64,000 bases of DNA from Croceivirga thetidis (GCF_012272815.1 NZ_JAAWWL010000001.1:894154-958153), one strand, 5' to 3'; counted from the stretch's first letter, positions 43,184 to 52,614 are shown. Program-made: numbers and translations. Notes: generated by a model from the sequence alone, not told the origin.

Positions 43184-44152
43184 ATGGCGCGAATTTTAAC
43201 AGGAATCCAGAGCACAGGCACCCCGCATTTAGGAAATATTCTTGGGGCTATTCTTCCGGCAATTGAAATGGCCGAAAATCCAGAGAATGACTCTTTTCTT
43301 TTTATTGCGGATATGCATTCCCTTACCCAAATCAAAAATGGTTCGGAACTAAGAAATAATACCTACGCCACTGCAGCAACTTGGCTGGCATTTGGATTAG
43401 ATGTTGAAAAAACTGTGTTTTATAGACAAAGCGATGTCCCTCAAGTGACGGAATTGGCATGGTATCTCAGTTGTTTCTTTCCGTATCAACGATTGACATT
43501 GGCCCATTCATTTAAAGATAAATCCGATCGGTTAGAAGATGTGAATTCAGGTCTATTCACCTATCCAATGTTGATGGCCGCTGATATTTTGTTATACGAT
43601 GCTGATATAGTTCCTGTTGGTAAAGATCAGTCTCAACATTTAGAAATGACCAGAGACGTAGCCTCCCGTTTCCATAACAAATTCGGTGAAACTTTTGTAT
43701 TGCCAGAGACCAAACTGCAGGAAAGCACCATGTATGTTCCGGGTACTGATGGCGAGAAAATGAGTAAGAGTAAGGGCAACATCATTGACATCTTTCAACC
43801 AGACAAGAAATTACGGAAGCAAGTAATGGGTATCGTAACTGATAGCACTCCGATGGAAGATCCAAAAGACCCATCTAAGGACAATGTATTTGCACTCTAT
43901 AAACTACTTGGTTCACAGGAACTTTTAGAAGATATGACCGCAAATTATTTGGCCGGAAATTATGGCTACGGCCACGCAAAACAAGCCTTGTACGAACTAC
44001 TACTTCAAAAGTTTGAAGAACCACGTGAAAAGTTCGATTACTACATGAATAATTTGAATTTGGTTGATGAGGCTTTAGCTATTGGTGCCGAAAAAGCGGC
44101 TAAAGTTGCCGATGGCGTATTAAATAGGGTACGTGAAAAGATAGGGTATTAA
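43184..44152 (+). CDS. trpS: Tryptophanyl-tRNA synthetase
   Basis: A 322-residue class I synthetase. The HIGH-like motif is TPHLGNILGA (residues 13-22), and the KMSKS motif is GEKMSKSKGN. DADIVPVGKDQSQHLEMTRDVASRFH forms the ATP and substrate region. It charges tRNA-Trp. Its stop codon overlaps that of dprA on the other strand. Confidence 0.97.
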   Translation: MARILTGIQSTGTPHLGNILGAILPAIEMAENPENDSFLFIADMHSLTQIKNGSELRNNTYATAATWLAFGLDVEKTVFYRQSDVPQVTELAWYLSCFFPYQRLTLAHSFKDKSDRLEDVNSGLFTYPMLMAADILLYDADIVPVGKDQSQHLEMTRDVASRFHNKFGETFVLPETKLQESTMYVPGTDGEKMSKSKGNIIDIFQPDKKLRKQVMGIVTDSTPMEDPKDPSKDNVFALYKLLGSQELLEDMTANYLAGNYGYGHAKQALYELLLQKFEEPREKFDYYMNNLNLVDEALAIGAEKAAKVADGVLNRVREKIGY

Positions 44153-45252
44153 ATAGCTTCAAATAATTTTCCGGGCAAAGGGCGTATTACTCCTTTCATT
44201 TCCATGTTCAACAGCGTTGAAGAAACTTGAAAAATCGGCATTTGACATTCCAAGGCTATAATGTCAAGCTGTTCTTTACCATTGCTCTGAAGAAATTTAT
44301 AAATGCTTTTTTCGGTATCGTTTAGTTCGACAAACAGTTGCTTTTGAGTTGCTACCTTTTTAGCTTCTTCAAGTTTCCATCCTAAATTATAAACCAAATC
44401 AGCTGCGGAGGTTAGCATTTGAGCTTTTTGTTGTTTTATAAGATTATTGCATCCCTTGCTGAACTTATCTGAGTTCCTGCCCGGAACCGCAAAAACATCT
44501 CTGTTATAACTATGTGCGATATTGGCCGTTACAAGACTACCTCCTTTTTCAGCAGACTCAATTACAATCGTGGCTTCGCTCATTCCTGCAATTATCCGAT
44601 TGCGTTTTAAAAAATTCTCCCTGTCAGGATTACTGGTACTCCAGAATTCGGTAAAGAAACCACCGTTTGACTCTACTTGTTTTACGTACTTTTTATGAAC
44701 TTTAGGATAAATTTGGTTTAAGCCATGTGCCAAACATCCAATAGTTTGCAACTTGTTCTCGAGGGCTATTCGCTGAGCAAAAATATCTACCCCGTATGCA
44801 AAACCACTTACAATAACTGGATCGAGCGGGCTTAATTGAGAAATAAAATCTTCAATAAACGCTTGCCCATAACTGGTCATATTTCGGGTACCGACAATAC
44901 TTAATATTCTTTTTCCCTTTAAATCAATATCCCCTCTTTTGAATAATAAAATTGGACCATCAATACAATGCTTTAAATGATGTGGATATTCATCTTCGTG
45001 GAAACCGAGTACTTCAATTTCTTGTTTTTGTATGACCTTTAGTTCATCTTCTGCCTCTTCTAGATGTTGTTTGTCCCATAACCCACTAATTACAACTTCT
45101 CCAATGCCATCAATCTTTCGAAGCGCAGACTTTCTCTCCTTAAATACCGCAGTTGCAGAACCACATCTATCCAATAACTTTTTTGCATTGACACTGCCAA
45201 CCTTTGGTATATTTTGGAGTCTTAAAAGTGCCAGTAATTCTTGTTCCTGCAT
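44149..45252 (-). CDS. dprA: DNA-processing protein DprA
   Basis: A 367-residue DprA, which protects incoming single-stranded DNA and loads RecA during transformation. An N-terminal helical domain (about 1-80) is followed by the Rossmann-like fold: ILSIVGTRNMTSYGQAFIEDFI, IVSGFAYGVDIFAQRIALE, CLAHGLNQIYPKVHKK, FLKRNRIIAGMSEATIVIESAEKGGSLVTA. The C-terminal winged helix (about 300-367) is present. Standing alone, it may serve natural competence; recA is 6 kb away. Confidence 0.95.
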   Translation of the reverse strand: MQEQELLALLRLQNIPKVGSVNAKKLLDRCGSATAVFKERKSALRKIDGIGEVVISGLWDKQHLEEAEDELKVIQKQEIEVLGFHEDEYPHHLKHCIDGPILLFKRGDIDLKGKRILSIVGTRNMTSYGQAFIEDFISQLSPLDPVIVSGFAYGVDIFAQRIALENKLQTIGCLAHGLNQIYPKVHKKYVKQVESNGGFFTEFWSTSNPDRENFLKRNRIIAGMSEATIVIESAEKGGSLVTANIAHSYNRDVFAVPGRNSDKFSKGCNNLIKQQKAQMLTSAADLVYNLGWKLEEAKKVATQKQLFVELNDTEKSIYKFLQSNGKEQLDIIALECQMPIFQVSSTLLNMEMKGVIRPLPGKLFEAI

Positions 45253-45354
45253 GGTTAGGTTTCATTGGTCTTACAATGTACATATTTGCCACTAGTTGAA
45301 AAAAGTTGGGGTTATCCTTTTGGAGCGCCTTATTTTTTTCCAATATTTGTAGTT

Positions 45355-46302
45355 ATGCGTGTAGAACAATACATCACTGAATTACTGTACCATCATAACT
45401 GTGTGATTTTGCCTGATTTTGGAGGGTTTTTAGCCAACACCACCCACGCACAATTTGAGAAGGAATCAAACCTTCTTCTGCCCCCTTCCAAATCTATTTC
45501 GTTTAATGAACATTTATCTTCAAACGACGGTCTTTTGGTCAATCACATTGCAAAGGCAAAAAAATTGGAATACAATGAGGCCCTTACTAAAGTACAATTG
45601 ACCATAAAAGAATGGAAGCAGAAATTAAATGCAGGTGAAAAATTAAGGTTGGTGAATTTAGGTGTGTTGCAAATGAGTCAAGACAAGGCATTAGTCTTTA
45701 CGCCAAAAAACGATACCAATTATCTAGCATCTTCTTTTGGCTTATCAACTGTTGCGGCCATTCCAATCAAAAGGGAATCGTTGAAGAAGGAGGTTGTGCA
45801 ATTGGAAGCTTCCGTTCCATTAAAAATCACCCCTGAAAAACGAAAAGAATCTACTCTTAGACCGTGGATGAAATATGCCGCCATACTACTGCTAATGGTT
45901 TCTATGGGTACCTCGGGATATTTGGGATACAAAGAATATGGCCAAAACAAAATTGCCTTAGAACAAAAAGCTGCTGTTCAGGTAACCAACCAATTACAGC
46001 AGGCAACATTTTTTGATACTTCACCATTGGAATTGCCACCCTTGCACTTGAAAGTTAAGAGGGTAACCCAAGGCCCAAAATACTTTATAATAGCTGGGGC
46101 TTTTCGTTCAAAAGCCAATGCTGATAAGAAAGTGCAAATGCTTCAGGAAGCTGGTTTCGATGCTTCGTACATTGGCACGAATTCTTTCGGCCTGCATCAA
46201 GTATCCTTCGAATCTTCTAACGATAAATCGTTGGCCCTAAACAAGCTTCGAGAGATTCGCAAGAATATTGCTTCCGATGCTTGGATACTTATCAAGAAAT
46301 AA
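45355..46302 (+). CDS. HU-CCDC81 / SPOR domain protein
   Basis: A 315-residue protein. The N-terminal part (YITELLYHHNCVILPDFGGFLAN, then SFNEHLSSNDGLLVNHIAK) is the HU-CCDC81 domain. One membrane helix follows near residue 185-205 (WMKYAAILLLMVSMGTSGYLGY). The last 75 residues form a SPOR domain (YFIIAGAFRSKANADKKVQML) that binds denuded peptidoglycan. It probably links cytoplasmic and periplasmic sides, perhaps at the division site. ATG 45355 is chosen over an upstream frame. Confidence 0.87.
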   Translation: MRVEQYITELLYHHNCVILPDFGGFLANTTHAQFEKESNLLLPPSKSISFNEHLSSNDGLLVNHIAKAKKLEYNEALTKVQLTIKEWKQKLNAGEKLRLVNLGVLQMSQDKALVFTPKNDTNYLASSFGLSTVAAIPIKRESLKKEVVQLEASVPLKITPEKRKESTLRPWMKYAAILLLMVSMGTSGYLGYKEYGQNKIALEQKAAVQVTNQLQQATFFDTSPLELPPLHLKVKRVTQGPKYFIIAGAFRSKANADKKVQMLQEAGFDASYIGTNSFGLHQVSFESSNDKSLALNKLREIRKNIASDAWILIKK

Positions 46303-46338
46303 GAAGCAAGCTTTTAGATAAAGCCATGCATTCTTAAA

Positions 46339-46346
46339 TATCTTTG
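46339..46346 (+). promoter_or_regulatory. Candidate -7 box of the thioesterase gene
   Basis: TATCTTTG is an exact TAnnTTTG, 14 nt before ATG 46361. A weak -33-like TTTTAG lies 21-22 nt upstream. Confidence 0.4.
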
Positions 46347-46360
46347 CCAAAATATTGAAA

Positions 46361-46873
46361 ATGCAGAGCAAGACCCCTAGCGATTCGAGAACCATTATGA
46401 CCGATATGGTTCTACCTAGCGAAACCAATCCTTTAAATAATTTATTTGGCGGCGAATTATTGGCTCGTATGGATCGTGCAGCCAGTATTGCAGCAAGAAG
46501 ACATAGCCGCCGAATTACGGTCACCGCTTCAGTGAATCATGTCGCCTTTAACCGTTCCGTGCCTTTGGGAAGTGTTGTTACAGTTGAAGCGGCTGTTTCA
46601 AGAGCTTTTAAAACTTCGATGGAAATCTTTATTGATGTTTGGATTGAAGACCGCATTAGCGGTGAAAGGGTTAAAGCAAATGAGGCTATTTATACCTTTG
46701 TTGCGGTAGATGATACCGGTACTCCAACCGACGTACCAAAATTAGAACCAGAATCGGACCTAGAAAAAGAACGATTCGAAGCGGCATTGCGAAGAAAACA
46801 ACTCAGTTTGGTCCTTGCAGGTAAGCTTAAGCCCAATGAGGCAACTGAACTCCGGGCACTATTTATGAATTAA
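46361..46873 (+). CDS. Acyl-CoA thioesterase (hot dog fold)
   Basis: A 170-residue hot dog-fold enzyme. The motif NPLNNLFGGELLARMDRAASIAA contains the usual Asn and Asp positions of YciA/ACOT-type thioesterases, and VNHVAFNRSVPLGSVVTVEA follows. It would hydrolyse acyl-CoA; the chain length preference is not clear. The start is ATG 46361, not the TTG before it. It converges on the reductase gene with a 4-bp overlap. Confidence 0.9.
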   Translation: MQSKTPSDSRTIMTDMVLPSETNPLNNLFGGELLARMDRAASIAARRHSRRITVTASVNHVAFNRSVPLGSVVTVEAAVSRAFKTSMEIFIDVWIEDRISGERVKANEAIYTFVAVDDTGTPTDVPKLEPESDLEKERFEAALRRKQLSLVLAGKLKPNEATELRALFMN

Positions 46874-47706
46874 AAGTCAAAATTGTCTGGGTCAGGACCA
46901 AAACGCTTACCCTGGTGAAGTGCATCGAGCATTTTCGTGTCTTCATCTGATAATTCAAAATCAAATATATCGGCATTGCCAATTATACGGTCCTTCTTCG
47001 AAGACTTCGGAATCGTGACAACTCCCTTTTGCAAATCCCATCGCAAAACAATTTGCGCTATGGTTTTTTGATACTTTTCAGCCAAACTTTTGAATTCGTC
47101 CATATCGAATATCTTACCCTGCATCATTGGGGACCATGCCTCATATTGAATTTGATTTGCCACACAAAAATCAATAAGTTCTTGCTGCACCAAATATGGA
47201 TGAAATTCCATTTGATTCACAGCGGGCACTACTTTAGAAACCGAAAGTAAATCTTCGAGATGATGTTGCAGAAAATTACTTACACCTATAGCCTTTACCC
47301 TTCCTTCAGCATATATCTTTTCTAAAGCTTTCCATGTGTCTTTATATTTACCAGCAACTGGCCAGTGTACAAGATAAAGATCAAGATATTCCAGCTTCAA
47401 TCGCTTTAAACTAGCATCATAAGCCTTTAAAGTTTCGTCATAGCCTTGATCACTATTCCAAACCTTGCTCACTACAAACAGTTCTTCTCGAGGAACACCA
47501 CTTTGTCGTATTCCTTCACCTACCCCTTCTTCATTATTATAAATAGATGCGGTATCGATATGCCGATATCCCGTTTCTATTGCCCATTTTACGGCATTAA
47601 CAACTTCTTGACCATCTTTTGAGAGATATACCCCTAGCCCAAAATAGGGCATTTCAACACCGTTATTGAGCGTAAATGTTCCCTGTATATCTGTAATCTT
47701 TTTCAT
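46870..47706 (-). CDS. Aldo/keto reductase
   Basis: A 278-residue AKR. The features are MPYFGLGVYL, HIDTASIYNNEEGVGEGI (Asp and Tyr of the catalytic tetrad), YLDLYLVHWP (His), AIGVSNF, and NADPH-binding TIPKSSKKDRI. It reduces aldehydes or ketones with NADPH. The substrate is unknown, but length and motifs match 2,5-diketo-gluconate reductase-like enzymes. Confidence 0.94.
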   Translation of the reverse strand: MKKITDIQGTFTLNNGVEMPYFGLGVYLSKDGQEVVNAVKWAIETGYRHIDTASIYNNEEGVGEGIRQSGVPREELFVVSKVWNSDQGYDETLKAYDASLKRLKLEYLDLYLVHWPVAGKYKDTWKALEKIYAEGRVKAIGVSNFLQHHLEDLLSVSKVVPAVNQMEFHPYLVQQELIDFCVANQIQYEAWSPMMQGKIFDMDEFKSLAEKYQKTIAQIVLRWDLQKGVVTIPKSSKKDRIIGNADIFDFELSDEDTKMLDALHQGKRFGPDPDNFDF

Positions 47707-47778
47707 GCTTAAAAATTTATAGTGTCACTCTTGGCGATTCTAAAAAGTAGGTCTAAAAGTATTAACCCAAAATTGATT

Positions 47779-49005
47779 TTATAATTGAAAAATCCAATCT
47801 TCAGGGTTTAACTTCTTGGTGTCTTGATAAAGGTAAAATTTGAGCTTCGTGGAATTACTAAACTGATTGGTATAAATTTCGCCAAGTTCCTCCTTTGCTG
47901 CTACCTGATCGCCTTTTTGAACATAGATTTGAGAAAGGTTATAATACATGCTAACATAATTACCATGTCTAACCAAAACTCCTTTTTTTCCTAATTTATT
48001 GGTGATTATCGCAGCCACTTCACCCTTGAATACAGCTCTTGCTTTTGCTCCTTTTTCGGTTGTTATGGTTACTCCATTATTCCGATGTTTTATTGTCGGA
48101 TAGACTTTATCAGTATATACCCCAAAACCTTGGCTTTTTATCCCCTTCTCTACAGGCCATATTAATTTACCTCTATTAGATACAAAATCAGAGGCTAAGG
48201 CCTTGGCCTCTGGTGTCAATTCAAAAGAAGAGGTGCTGCTGCTTCCTGAAGCCTTATTTGAACTTGCTATGGCACTTCTAATCAACCTTTCAATTTCACG
48301 ATCTATTCTACGTTCTTCTTTCTTGCGCTCACTAATTTGGGCCGCATATTTGCTTTCGTTTTTCCGAATACTGGATAACAGATCTTTTTGCGAGTTGATT
48401 TCCTTATCCAAAGAGTTTTTCTGTGCCCTATTTTCTGTTAAAAGTTGCTCTTTTACTTTGCGCTGGTCAACTAAATCTTTGTTGAGTTGCGTCAAAGAAG
48501 CTGTTTTCTGTACAATATCTTCTCCTTGTTGCTTTCTATAATTGGCATATTGTTGAAGGTATTGCATTCGCTTATAAGCTTGCCAAAACCCATCGGATGA
48601 TAAAAGGAACATCAAACGGTTTTGCTCATTTTTATTTTGATATGACTTTTTGATAATCTGGGCATAGTCCTTTTTTAAGGTTTCCAATTCATTTTTCAAC
48701 TGCCCTATTTTTCGAATATTGGTATTAATTTGACGGTTCAATAAATTGGCCTGTTGATTGGTTACCCGAATTAATTCTTGGCTAACATTTATCTTTTGAT
48801 CCAAGGCCTCAACCTGTTCAAGAACACTACCTTTTTCTTTTCGTTCGGCAAGCAATAACTGATTAATTTGCCTTATTTCTGTGCGTAACCGTTTCTTTTT
48901 TGCCTCTAGTTGTTGCTGTTCGCTACTTTGTGCATTTAGACCAACCATACCGAAGGTCATGAAGCCTACGCACAAAATTCTAAAAAGCAACTTCAGCTTT
49001 CGCAT
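47779..49005 (-). CDS. EnvC-like murein hydrolase activator with degenerate M23 domain
   Basis: A 408-residue periplasmic protein. A signal peptide (about 1-25) is followed by a long coiled coil (about 28-245) and a C-terminal LytM/M23 domain (about 280-408). In that domain the HxxxD position reads HRNNGVTI (no Asp) and the final HxH reads LKFYLYQ (no His), so metal binding is not expected. Such degenerate forms activate amidases at division rather than cut peptidoglycan. It starts inside the stop of DUF4292 (taATG). Confidence 0.88.
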   Translation of the reverse strand: MRKLKLLFRILCVGFMTFGMVGLNAQSSEQQQLEAKKKRLRTEIRQINQLLLAERKEKGSVLEQVEALDQKINVSQELIRVTNQQANLLNRQINTNIRKIGQLKNELETLKKDYAQIIKKSYQNKNEQNRLMFLLSSDGFWQAYKRMQYLQQYANYRKQQGEDIVQKTASLTQLNKDLVDQRKVKEQLLTENRAQKNSLDKEINSQKDLLSSIRKNESKYAAQISERKKEERRIDREIERLIRSAIASSNKASGSSSTSSFELTPEAKALASDFVSNRGKLIWPVEKGIKSQGFGVYTDKVYPTIKHRNNGVTITTEKGAKARAVFKGEVAAIITNKLGKKGVLVRHGNYVSMYYNLSQIYVQKGDQVAAKEELGEIYTNQFSNSTKLKFYLYQDTKKLNPEDWIFQL

Positions 49006-49787
49006 TAATCCAGTTCTATTCTCTTAAACCCTTTCGGAACCTTATATGGATAATTCATCGATTGATTGAATTCCACATTTTTATACTCCAAATTAATCTT
49101 TGTCAAATCACCATTTGCCGTTGCCTCTATGAAAATTTCATTAGGCAATATTCTAGTTTCAATTTCTTGATAAGAATACTCCATAGTTAAAAAACGGTTT
49201 TCCCAAGGTTGCGAGACTTCTTGAGTTGCTATTCTAAAAGTCTTGGGTTCAATGGCAAACAAAATTTTGAAAAGTTCATTGCTCCGTTTGGGCTTTAATT
49301 GGTAGTTCCCTCCAGCAACCTCGATGGTGTATTTATCCTCTCTTAGGTCCAAAACAGCGTCCCCCAACAATAGGTTTTGCACTTTTTCAAAATCAAGCTC
49401 TGTTCCTAACAATCCACTTAAATAGTCAAATTCCCCTTCAAAATATTCCTTATCCAGTTTATTGAAAAACTCAACTTTATTTGGGGTGATTTTCGCTTTC
49501 ACGACATTAAATGGAGCACTAATCCATATAATTTCATCTTTTTTCATTCTAAGGCTGACACGAAAGCTTTGGCTATTTTCACCATCATCGTAATCAATTT
49601 TTAGGCTGCCACGTATAGTATTAAAATCAATTGTGCTGTTGTAGTGGTTTGCTATCACTTTCTTCGAACCCAAAGAGGGGTCAGCCACGCCTTTCGGTAA
49701 AGATTTTGTGGCCTTACAAGATGTCAATAAGACAATTGTACCAAGTAATAGGTTTTTGAGAAGTCTCGGTTTGAATTCAAAGGTCAT
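49005..49787 (-). CDS. DUF4292 lipoprotein
   Basis: A 260-residue protein with a signal and lipobox (LLLGTIVLLTSCKA, Cys24). The sequence NTIRGSLKIDYDDGENSQSFRVSLRMKKDEIIWISAPFNVVKAKITP matches the start of DUF4292, which resembles the LolA/LolB fold of lipoprotein-carrier proteins. The role is unproven. The gene lies between TPR (1-bp gap) and EnvC (1-bp overlap), a compact envelope operon. Confidence 0.87.
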   Translation of the reverse strand: MTFEFKPRLLKNLLLGTIVLLTSCKATKSLPKGVADPSLGSKKVIANHYNSTIDFNTIRGSLKIDYDDGENSQSFRVSLRMKKDEIIWISAPFNVVKAKITPNKVEFFNKLDKEYFEGEFDYLSGLLGTELDFEKVQNLLLGDAVLDLREDKYTIEVAGGNYQLKPKRSNELFKILFAIEPKTFRIATQEVSQPWENRFLTMEYSYQEIETRILPNEIFIEATANGDLTKINLEYKNVEFNQSMNYPYKVPKGFKRIELD

Positions 49788-49788
49788 A

Positions 49789-50733
49789 TTAGGAGCCCGA
49801 TTTCACTTTGCTAAGGTACTCATTTGCTTTTGATGAATTCCCCAGTGCACCATAAGCATTAGCCAGTTCTTTGTAGATTTTTGAAGTTAGGCCATCATCA
49901 TCAAACAAATAATCTAGTGCAGATAACAGCACTTCTGTAGCCTTATTGGGCTCATTTTGTTTATTCAGCGCTAATCCATAGGCATAATAAAAGTACGGTT
50001 GAAGTGGATAATTCTCAATTGCTTCTTCAGCTTCTTCAGCCAAATTTTTGAATTGGCCTTTTTGTATGTAATCCTCCAATTGTTGTTTCAATTCTTCCGT
50101 TGGATTCGTTGTGACCTCTTTTGATTTTGGAGACATATTATTTTGAACCACAACTTCTTTCCTTTTTTGCAGGGAATCATCAATCTTGCGAGTCAATTTG
50201 GCACTAAAATCAGACTTTCTTAGGCTTTTTAATTCCTTCTTTGCTGCCGTATAGTCTTTGTTCTTAAAGTAAATCAAACTTAAATTTTGTCTAAGCATTT
50301 CATTGTCATAGGGAATTGTGCCTTTTAAGACTTCAACGGAATTGGATTGTTTTAGAACACTATTATACCACGTTTCTAAAAACCAGAAGTTTTCAGGATT
50401 CTTGGTCAAGGCGTTTTCAGCATATTCTTGAGAAGGAATGTATTGTTTATTTAGAAAATACGTCTTAGCCAATTCATGGTCTATTGCTGTATTGAATGGC
50501 TCTAGAGATTTACATTCTAAAAGCAAATTGATGGCCCTGTCATAATTCTCAATGCCCTTTTGTTTTAAGGCCTCGAAAAACTTTTCTTGAAACTCATCTG
50601 TATATTCTTCAAGAAAGACTTCGGCACTTTCCTCTTCTTGCAGAATTTTGGACGGTTGTTCTTGGCAAATAAGAGTTTGGCTCGTTAGTCCTAAGATTGT
50701 TAAAAGAAAAAAACAATCAAGATATTTTTTCAT
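49789..50733 (-). CDS. Tetratricopeptide repeat protein
   Basis: A 314-residue exported protein with a signal peptide (residues 1-23). Several TPR-like units are visible: QKGIENYDRAINLLLECKSLEPFN, AIDHELAKTYFLNKQYIPSQEYAENALTKNPEN, YYAYGLALNKQNEPNKATEVLL and KELANAYGALGNSSKANEYL. A lysine-rich linker (about 190-215) divides two halves. It probably acts as a scaffold in the periplasm. It is co-transcribed with DUF4292 and envC-like genes. Confidence 0.85.
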   Translation of the reverse strand: MKKYLDCFFLLTILGLTSQTLICQEQPSKILQEEESAEVFLEEYTDEFQEKFFEALKQKGIENYDRAINLLLECKSLEPFNTAIDHELAKTYFLNKQYIPSQEYAENALTKNPENFWFLETWYNSVLKQSNSVEVLKGTIPYDNEMLRQNLSLIYFKNKDYTAAKKELKSLRKSDFSAKLTRKIDDSLQKRKEVVVQNNMSPKSKEVTTNPTEELKQQLEDYIQKGQFKNLAEEAEEAIENYPLQPYFYYAYGLALNKQNEPNKATEVLLSALDYLFDDDGLTSKIYKELANAYGALGNSSKANEYLSKVKSGS

Positions 50734-50771
50734 AAGCCCAGTGTTTTCCGTCCATTATGAAGAATAAAAGT

Positions 50772-51788
50772 CTATTCCAAGACCGAGTAGTCTCCAATGC
50801 TGATGGTCTCAAACTTGCCATCATAACGCACATGATTACCTATCATGGCATTATCCAAATTAGCATTTTTTATCTGGCTATTACTTTGGATTAGGCTATT
50901 TTTAACGGTACAGTTTTCTAGAATTGTATTGGCACCAATTGAAACATAAGGCCCTACTGTTGTATCTTTCAGCACAACGCCTTCACCTATAAAACAGGGT
51001 TCTATGATATTTGCATTTTCTTGCTGAATAGATGCAGACACCAATTGTTCACCATCCTTTTCTAAGAAGCTAAGCATCTTCTGGTTGGTTTCAATGGTAA
51101 CATTTTTATTTCCACAATCCATCCATTCATTCACGCTACCGGTAACGAATACCTTACCATCGGCCATCATTCGCTTGATACCATCATTGATTTGATATTC
51201 CCCGCCATGGATAATATCGTTATCCAAAACATATTGAAGCTCGTTCTTCAATACACCAACATCTTTAAAATAATAGATACCAATTACAGCCTGGTCACTT
51301 ACAAATTGCTCTGGCTTTTCAACGAGTTCAACGATATGATTTTGTTCATTTAAATTGACAACGCCATAGGCTTCTGGGTTTTCGACCCTTTTGGTCCAAA
51401 TAACACTATCAGCGTTCTTGTCCAAATCGAAATCTGCACGAATCAAGGTGTCAGCATAAGCAATTACAGCAGGGCCGCTTAGCGATGGTTCTGCACACAT
51501 AATAGCGTGTCCGGTTCCTTTTGGTTGTAATTGTCTATAAATACTTGGTTTTGCACCTAATTCCTTAGCGAGCTCTTCGAGGCTCTCCACCACATCTTCT
51601 CCAAAAAACGCAGGGTCTCCTAATATAAAAGCTACTTCTTCAATGGGTTCTCCAAGAACTTTTGCAATATCACTGACCAATCTATGAACTATGGGTTTGC
51701 CTGCAACAGGAATTAAAGGTTTCGGAACGGTAAGTGTATGAGGTCTTAGCCTTGAACCTCGACCAGCCATTGGTACAATTATCTTCAT
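50772..51788 (-). CDS. Sugar nucleotidyltransferase with left-handed beta-helix domain
   Basis: A 338-residue NDP-sugar pyrophosphorylase. The nucleotide loop MKIIVPMAGRGSRLRPHTLTVPKPLIPVAGKP is N-terminal. The C-terminal third (about 255-338) has hexapeptide-like repeats (VVLKDTTVGPYVSIGANTILENC), as in bifunctional uridylyl or glucose-1-phosphate thymidylyl enzymes. The exact sugar cannot be deduced. It probably feeds the surface polysaccharide route that also needs the nearby flippase. Confidence 0.9.
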   Translation of the reverse strand: MKIIVPMAGRGSRLRPHTLTVPKPLIPVAGKPIVHRLVSDIAKVLGEPIEEVAFILGDPAFFGEDVVESLEELAKELGAKPSIYRQLQPKGTGHAIMCAEPSLSGPAVIAYADTLIRADFDLDKNADSVIWTKRVENPEAYGVVNLNEQNHIVELVEKPEQFVSDQAVIGIYYFKDVGVLKNELQYVLDNDIIHGGEYQINDGIKRMMADGKVFVTGSVNEWMDCGNKNVTIETNQKMLSFLEKDGEQLVSASIQQENANIIEPCFIGEGVVLKDTTVGPYVSIGANTILENCTVKNSLIQSNSQIKNANLDNAMIGNHVRYDGKFETISIGDYSVLE

Positions 51789-51791
51789 AAA

Positions 51792-51812
51792 ATTGCCTGC
51801 GAAAGCAGATAT
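51792..51812. repeat. Remnant of a GCAGGAAT-type palindromic repeat, left of the GIY-YIG gene
   Basis: ATTGCCTGCGAAAGCAGATAT resembles the hairpin in the copy at 58865-58890 (CCTGCTTTCGCAGG core), read on the opposite strand. One arm has degraded. Confidence 0.45.
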
Positions 51813-51827
51813 CTTTTGGGTTAAACT

Positions 51828-52142
51828 TTATTTTCTTAATCTATTGTAATTCAATTTCCAATTCAAACTTAAATCGTTCCACTTAGGATTCATTTCTTCA
51901 ATAAGTTCGATTTTCCATTTTCTTTTCCACTTTTTAAATTGTCCCTCTCTACTTACAGCATTACCGCCTTCGTCAAACTCTTCAAAATAAACAAGTTTAT
52001 CACAGTTGTATCTTGAAGTAAACGATATTGGATAAACTTTTAATTTATGCTCTTTTACTCTTTCATCAATGTTGTCTGTAACTCCTATATAAATTACCCC
52101 ATTGGGTTTATTTGCCATGATGTAGACATACCAGAGTTTCAT
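51828..52142 (-). CDS. Small GIY-YIG nuclease domain protein
   Basis: A 104-residue single-domain GIY-YIG protein of the COG2827 group. WYVYIM and VIYIGVTDNIDERVKEHK form the active site, with the catalytic Arg in ERVKEHK and the Glu in AVSREGQFKKW. The group may be nucleases of mobile origin, with no known target. It lies between dut and the nucleotidyltransferase, an otherwise conserved pair, and has palindromic repeats on both sides. This suggests later insertion. Confidence 0.85.
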   Translation of the reverse strand: MKLWYVYIMANKPNGVIYIGVTDNIDERVKEHKLKVYPISFTSRYNCDKLVYFEEFDEGGNAVSREGQFKKWKRKWKIELIEEMNPKWNDLSLNWKLNYNRLRK

Positions 52143-52156
52143 TCTGATTTTCTATG

Positions 52157-52180
52157 AGATTCCTGCGTTCACAGGAATCT
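52157..52180. repeat. Palindromic repeat right of the GIY-YIG gene
   Basis: AGATTCCTG-N6-CAGGAATCT is a perfect 9-bp dyad. Its core matches the GGATTCCTGC...GCAGGAATGAC type seen between atpA and atpG. Confidence 0.65.
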
Positions 52181-52614
52181 TATTTTGTCCCTGTGCTTCC
52201 GAAACCACCTGCTCCCCTTGCAGTCTCCGAAAGTTCATCTACTTCAATCCATTCTGCGCGCTCATGTTTTGCGATAACAAGTTGAGCGACACGTTCTCCA
52301 TCTTCAACCAGGAAATCTTCATTGGAAAGGTTTGCCAGAATAACTCCTATCTCACCCCTATAATCAGCATCAATGGTGCCAGGTGAATTCAAAACGGTAA
52401 TTCCCTTTTTGGCGGCTAATCCACTTCTTGGCCTTACTTGAGCTTCAAAGCCCATAGGCAATTCTATGAATAAGCCCGTTTTAATTATGGCCCTTTCCAG
52501 TGGTTTTAACGTTACAGGGTCAGAAATATTGGCTCTCAAATCAACTCCTGCTGAGGCTTGGGTTTCATAATTGGGTAACGGATGCTTGGACTTGTTTATA
52601 ATCTTAATCTTCAC
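52180..52614 (-). CDS. dut: dUTP diphosphatase
   Basis: A 144-residue trimeric dUTPase. All five motifs are visible: [53 protein letters not shown] and [10 protein letters not shown]. It converts dUTP to dUMP and keeps uracil out of DNA. The start is taken as GTG 52614 (MKIKIINKS), which overlaps the flippase by 11 bases; a TTG three codons upstream is less likely. Confidence 0.97.
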   Translation of the reverse strand: MKIKIINKSKHPLPNYETQASAGVDLRANISDPVTLKPLERAIIKTGLFIELPMGFEAQVRPRSGLAAKKGITVLNSPGTIDADYRGEIGVILANLSNEDFLVEDGERVAQLVIAKHERAEWIEVDELSETARGAGGFGSTGTK

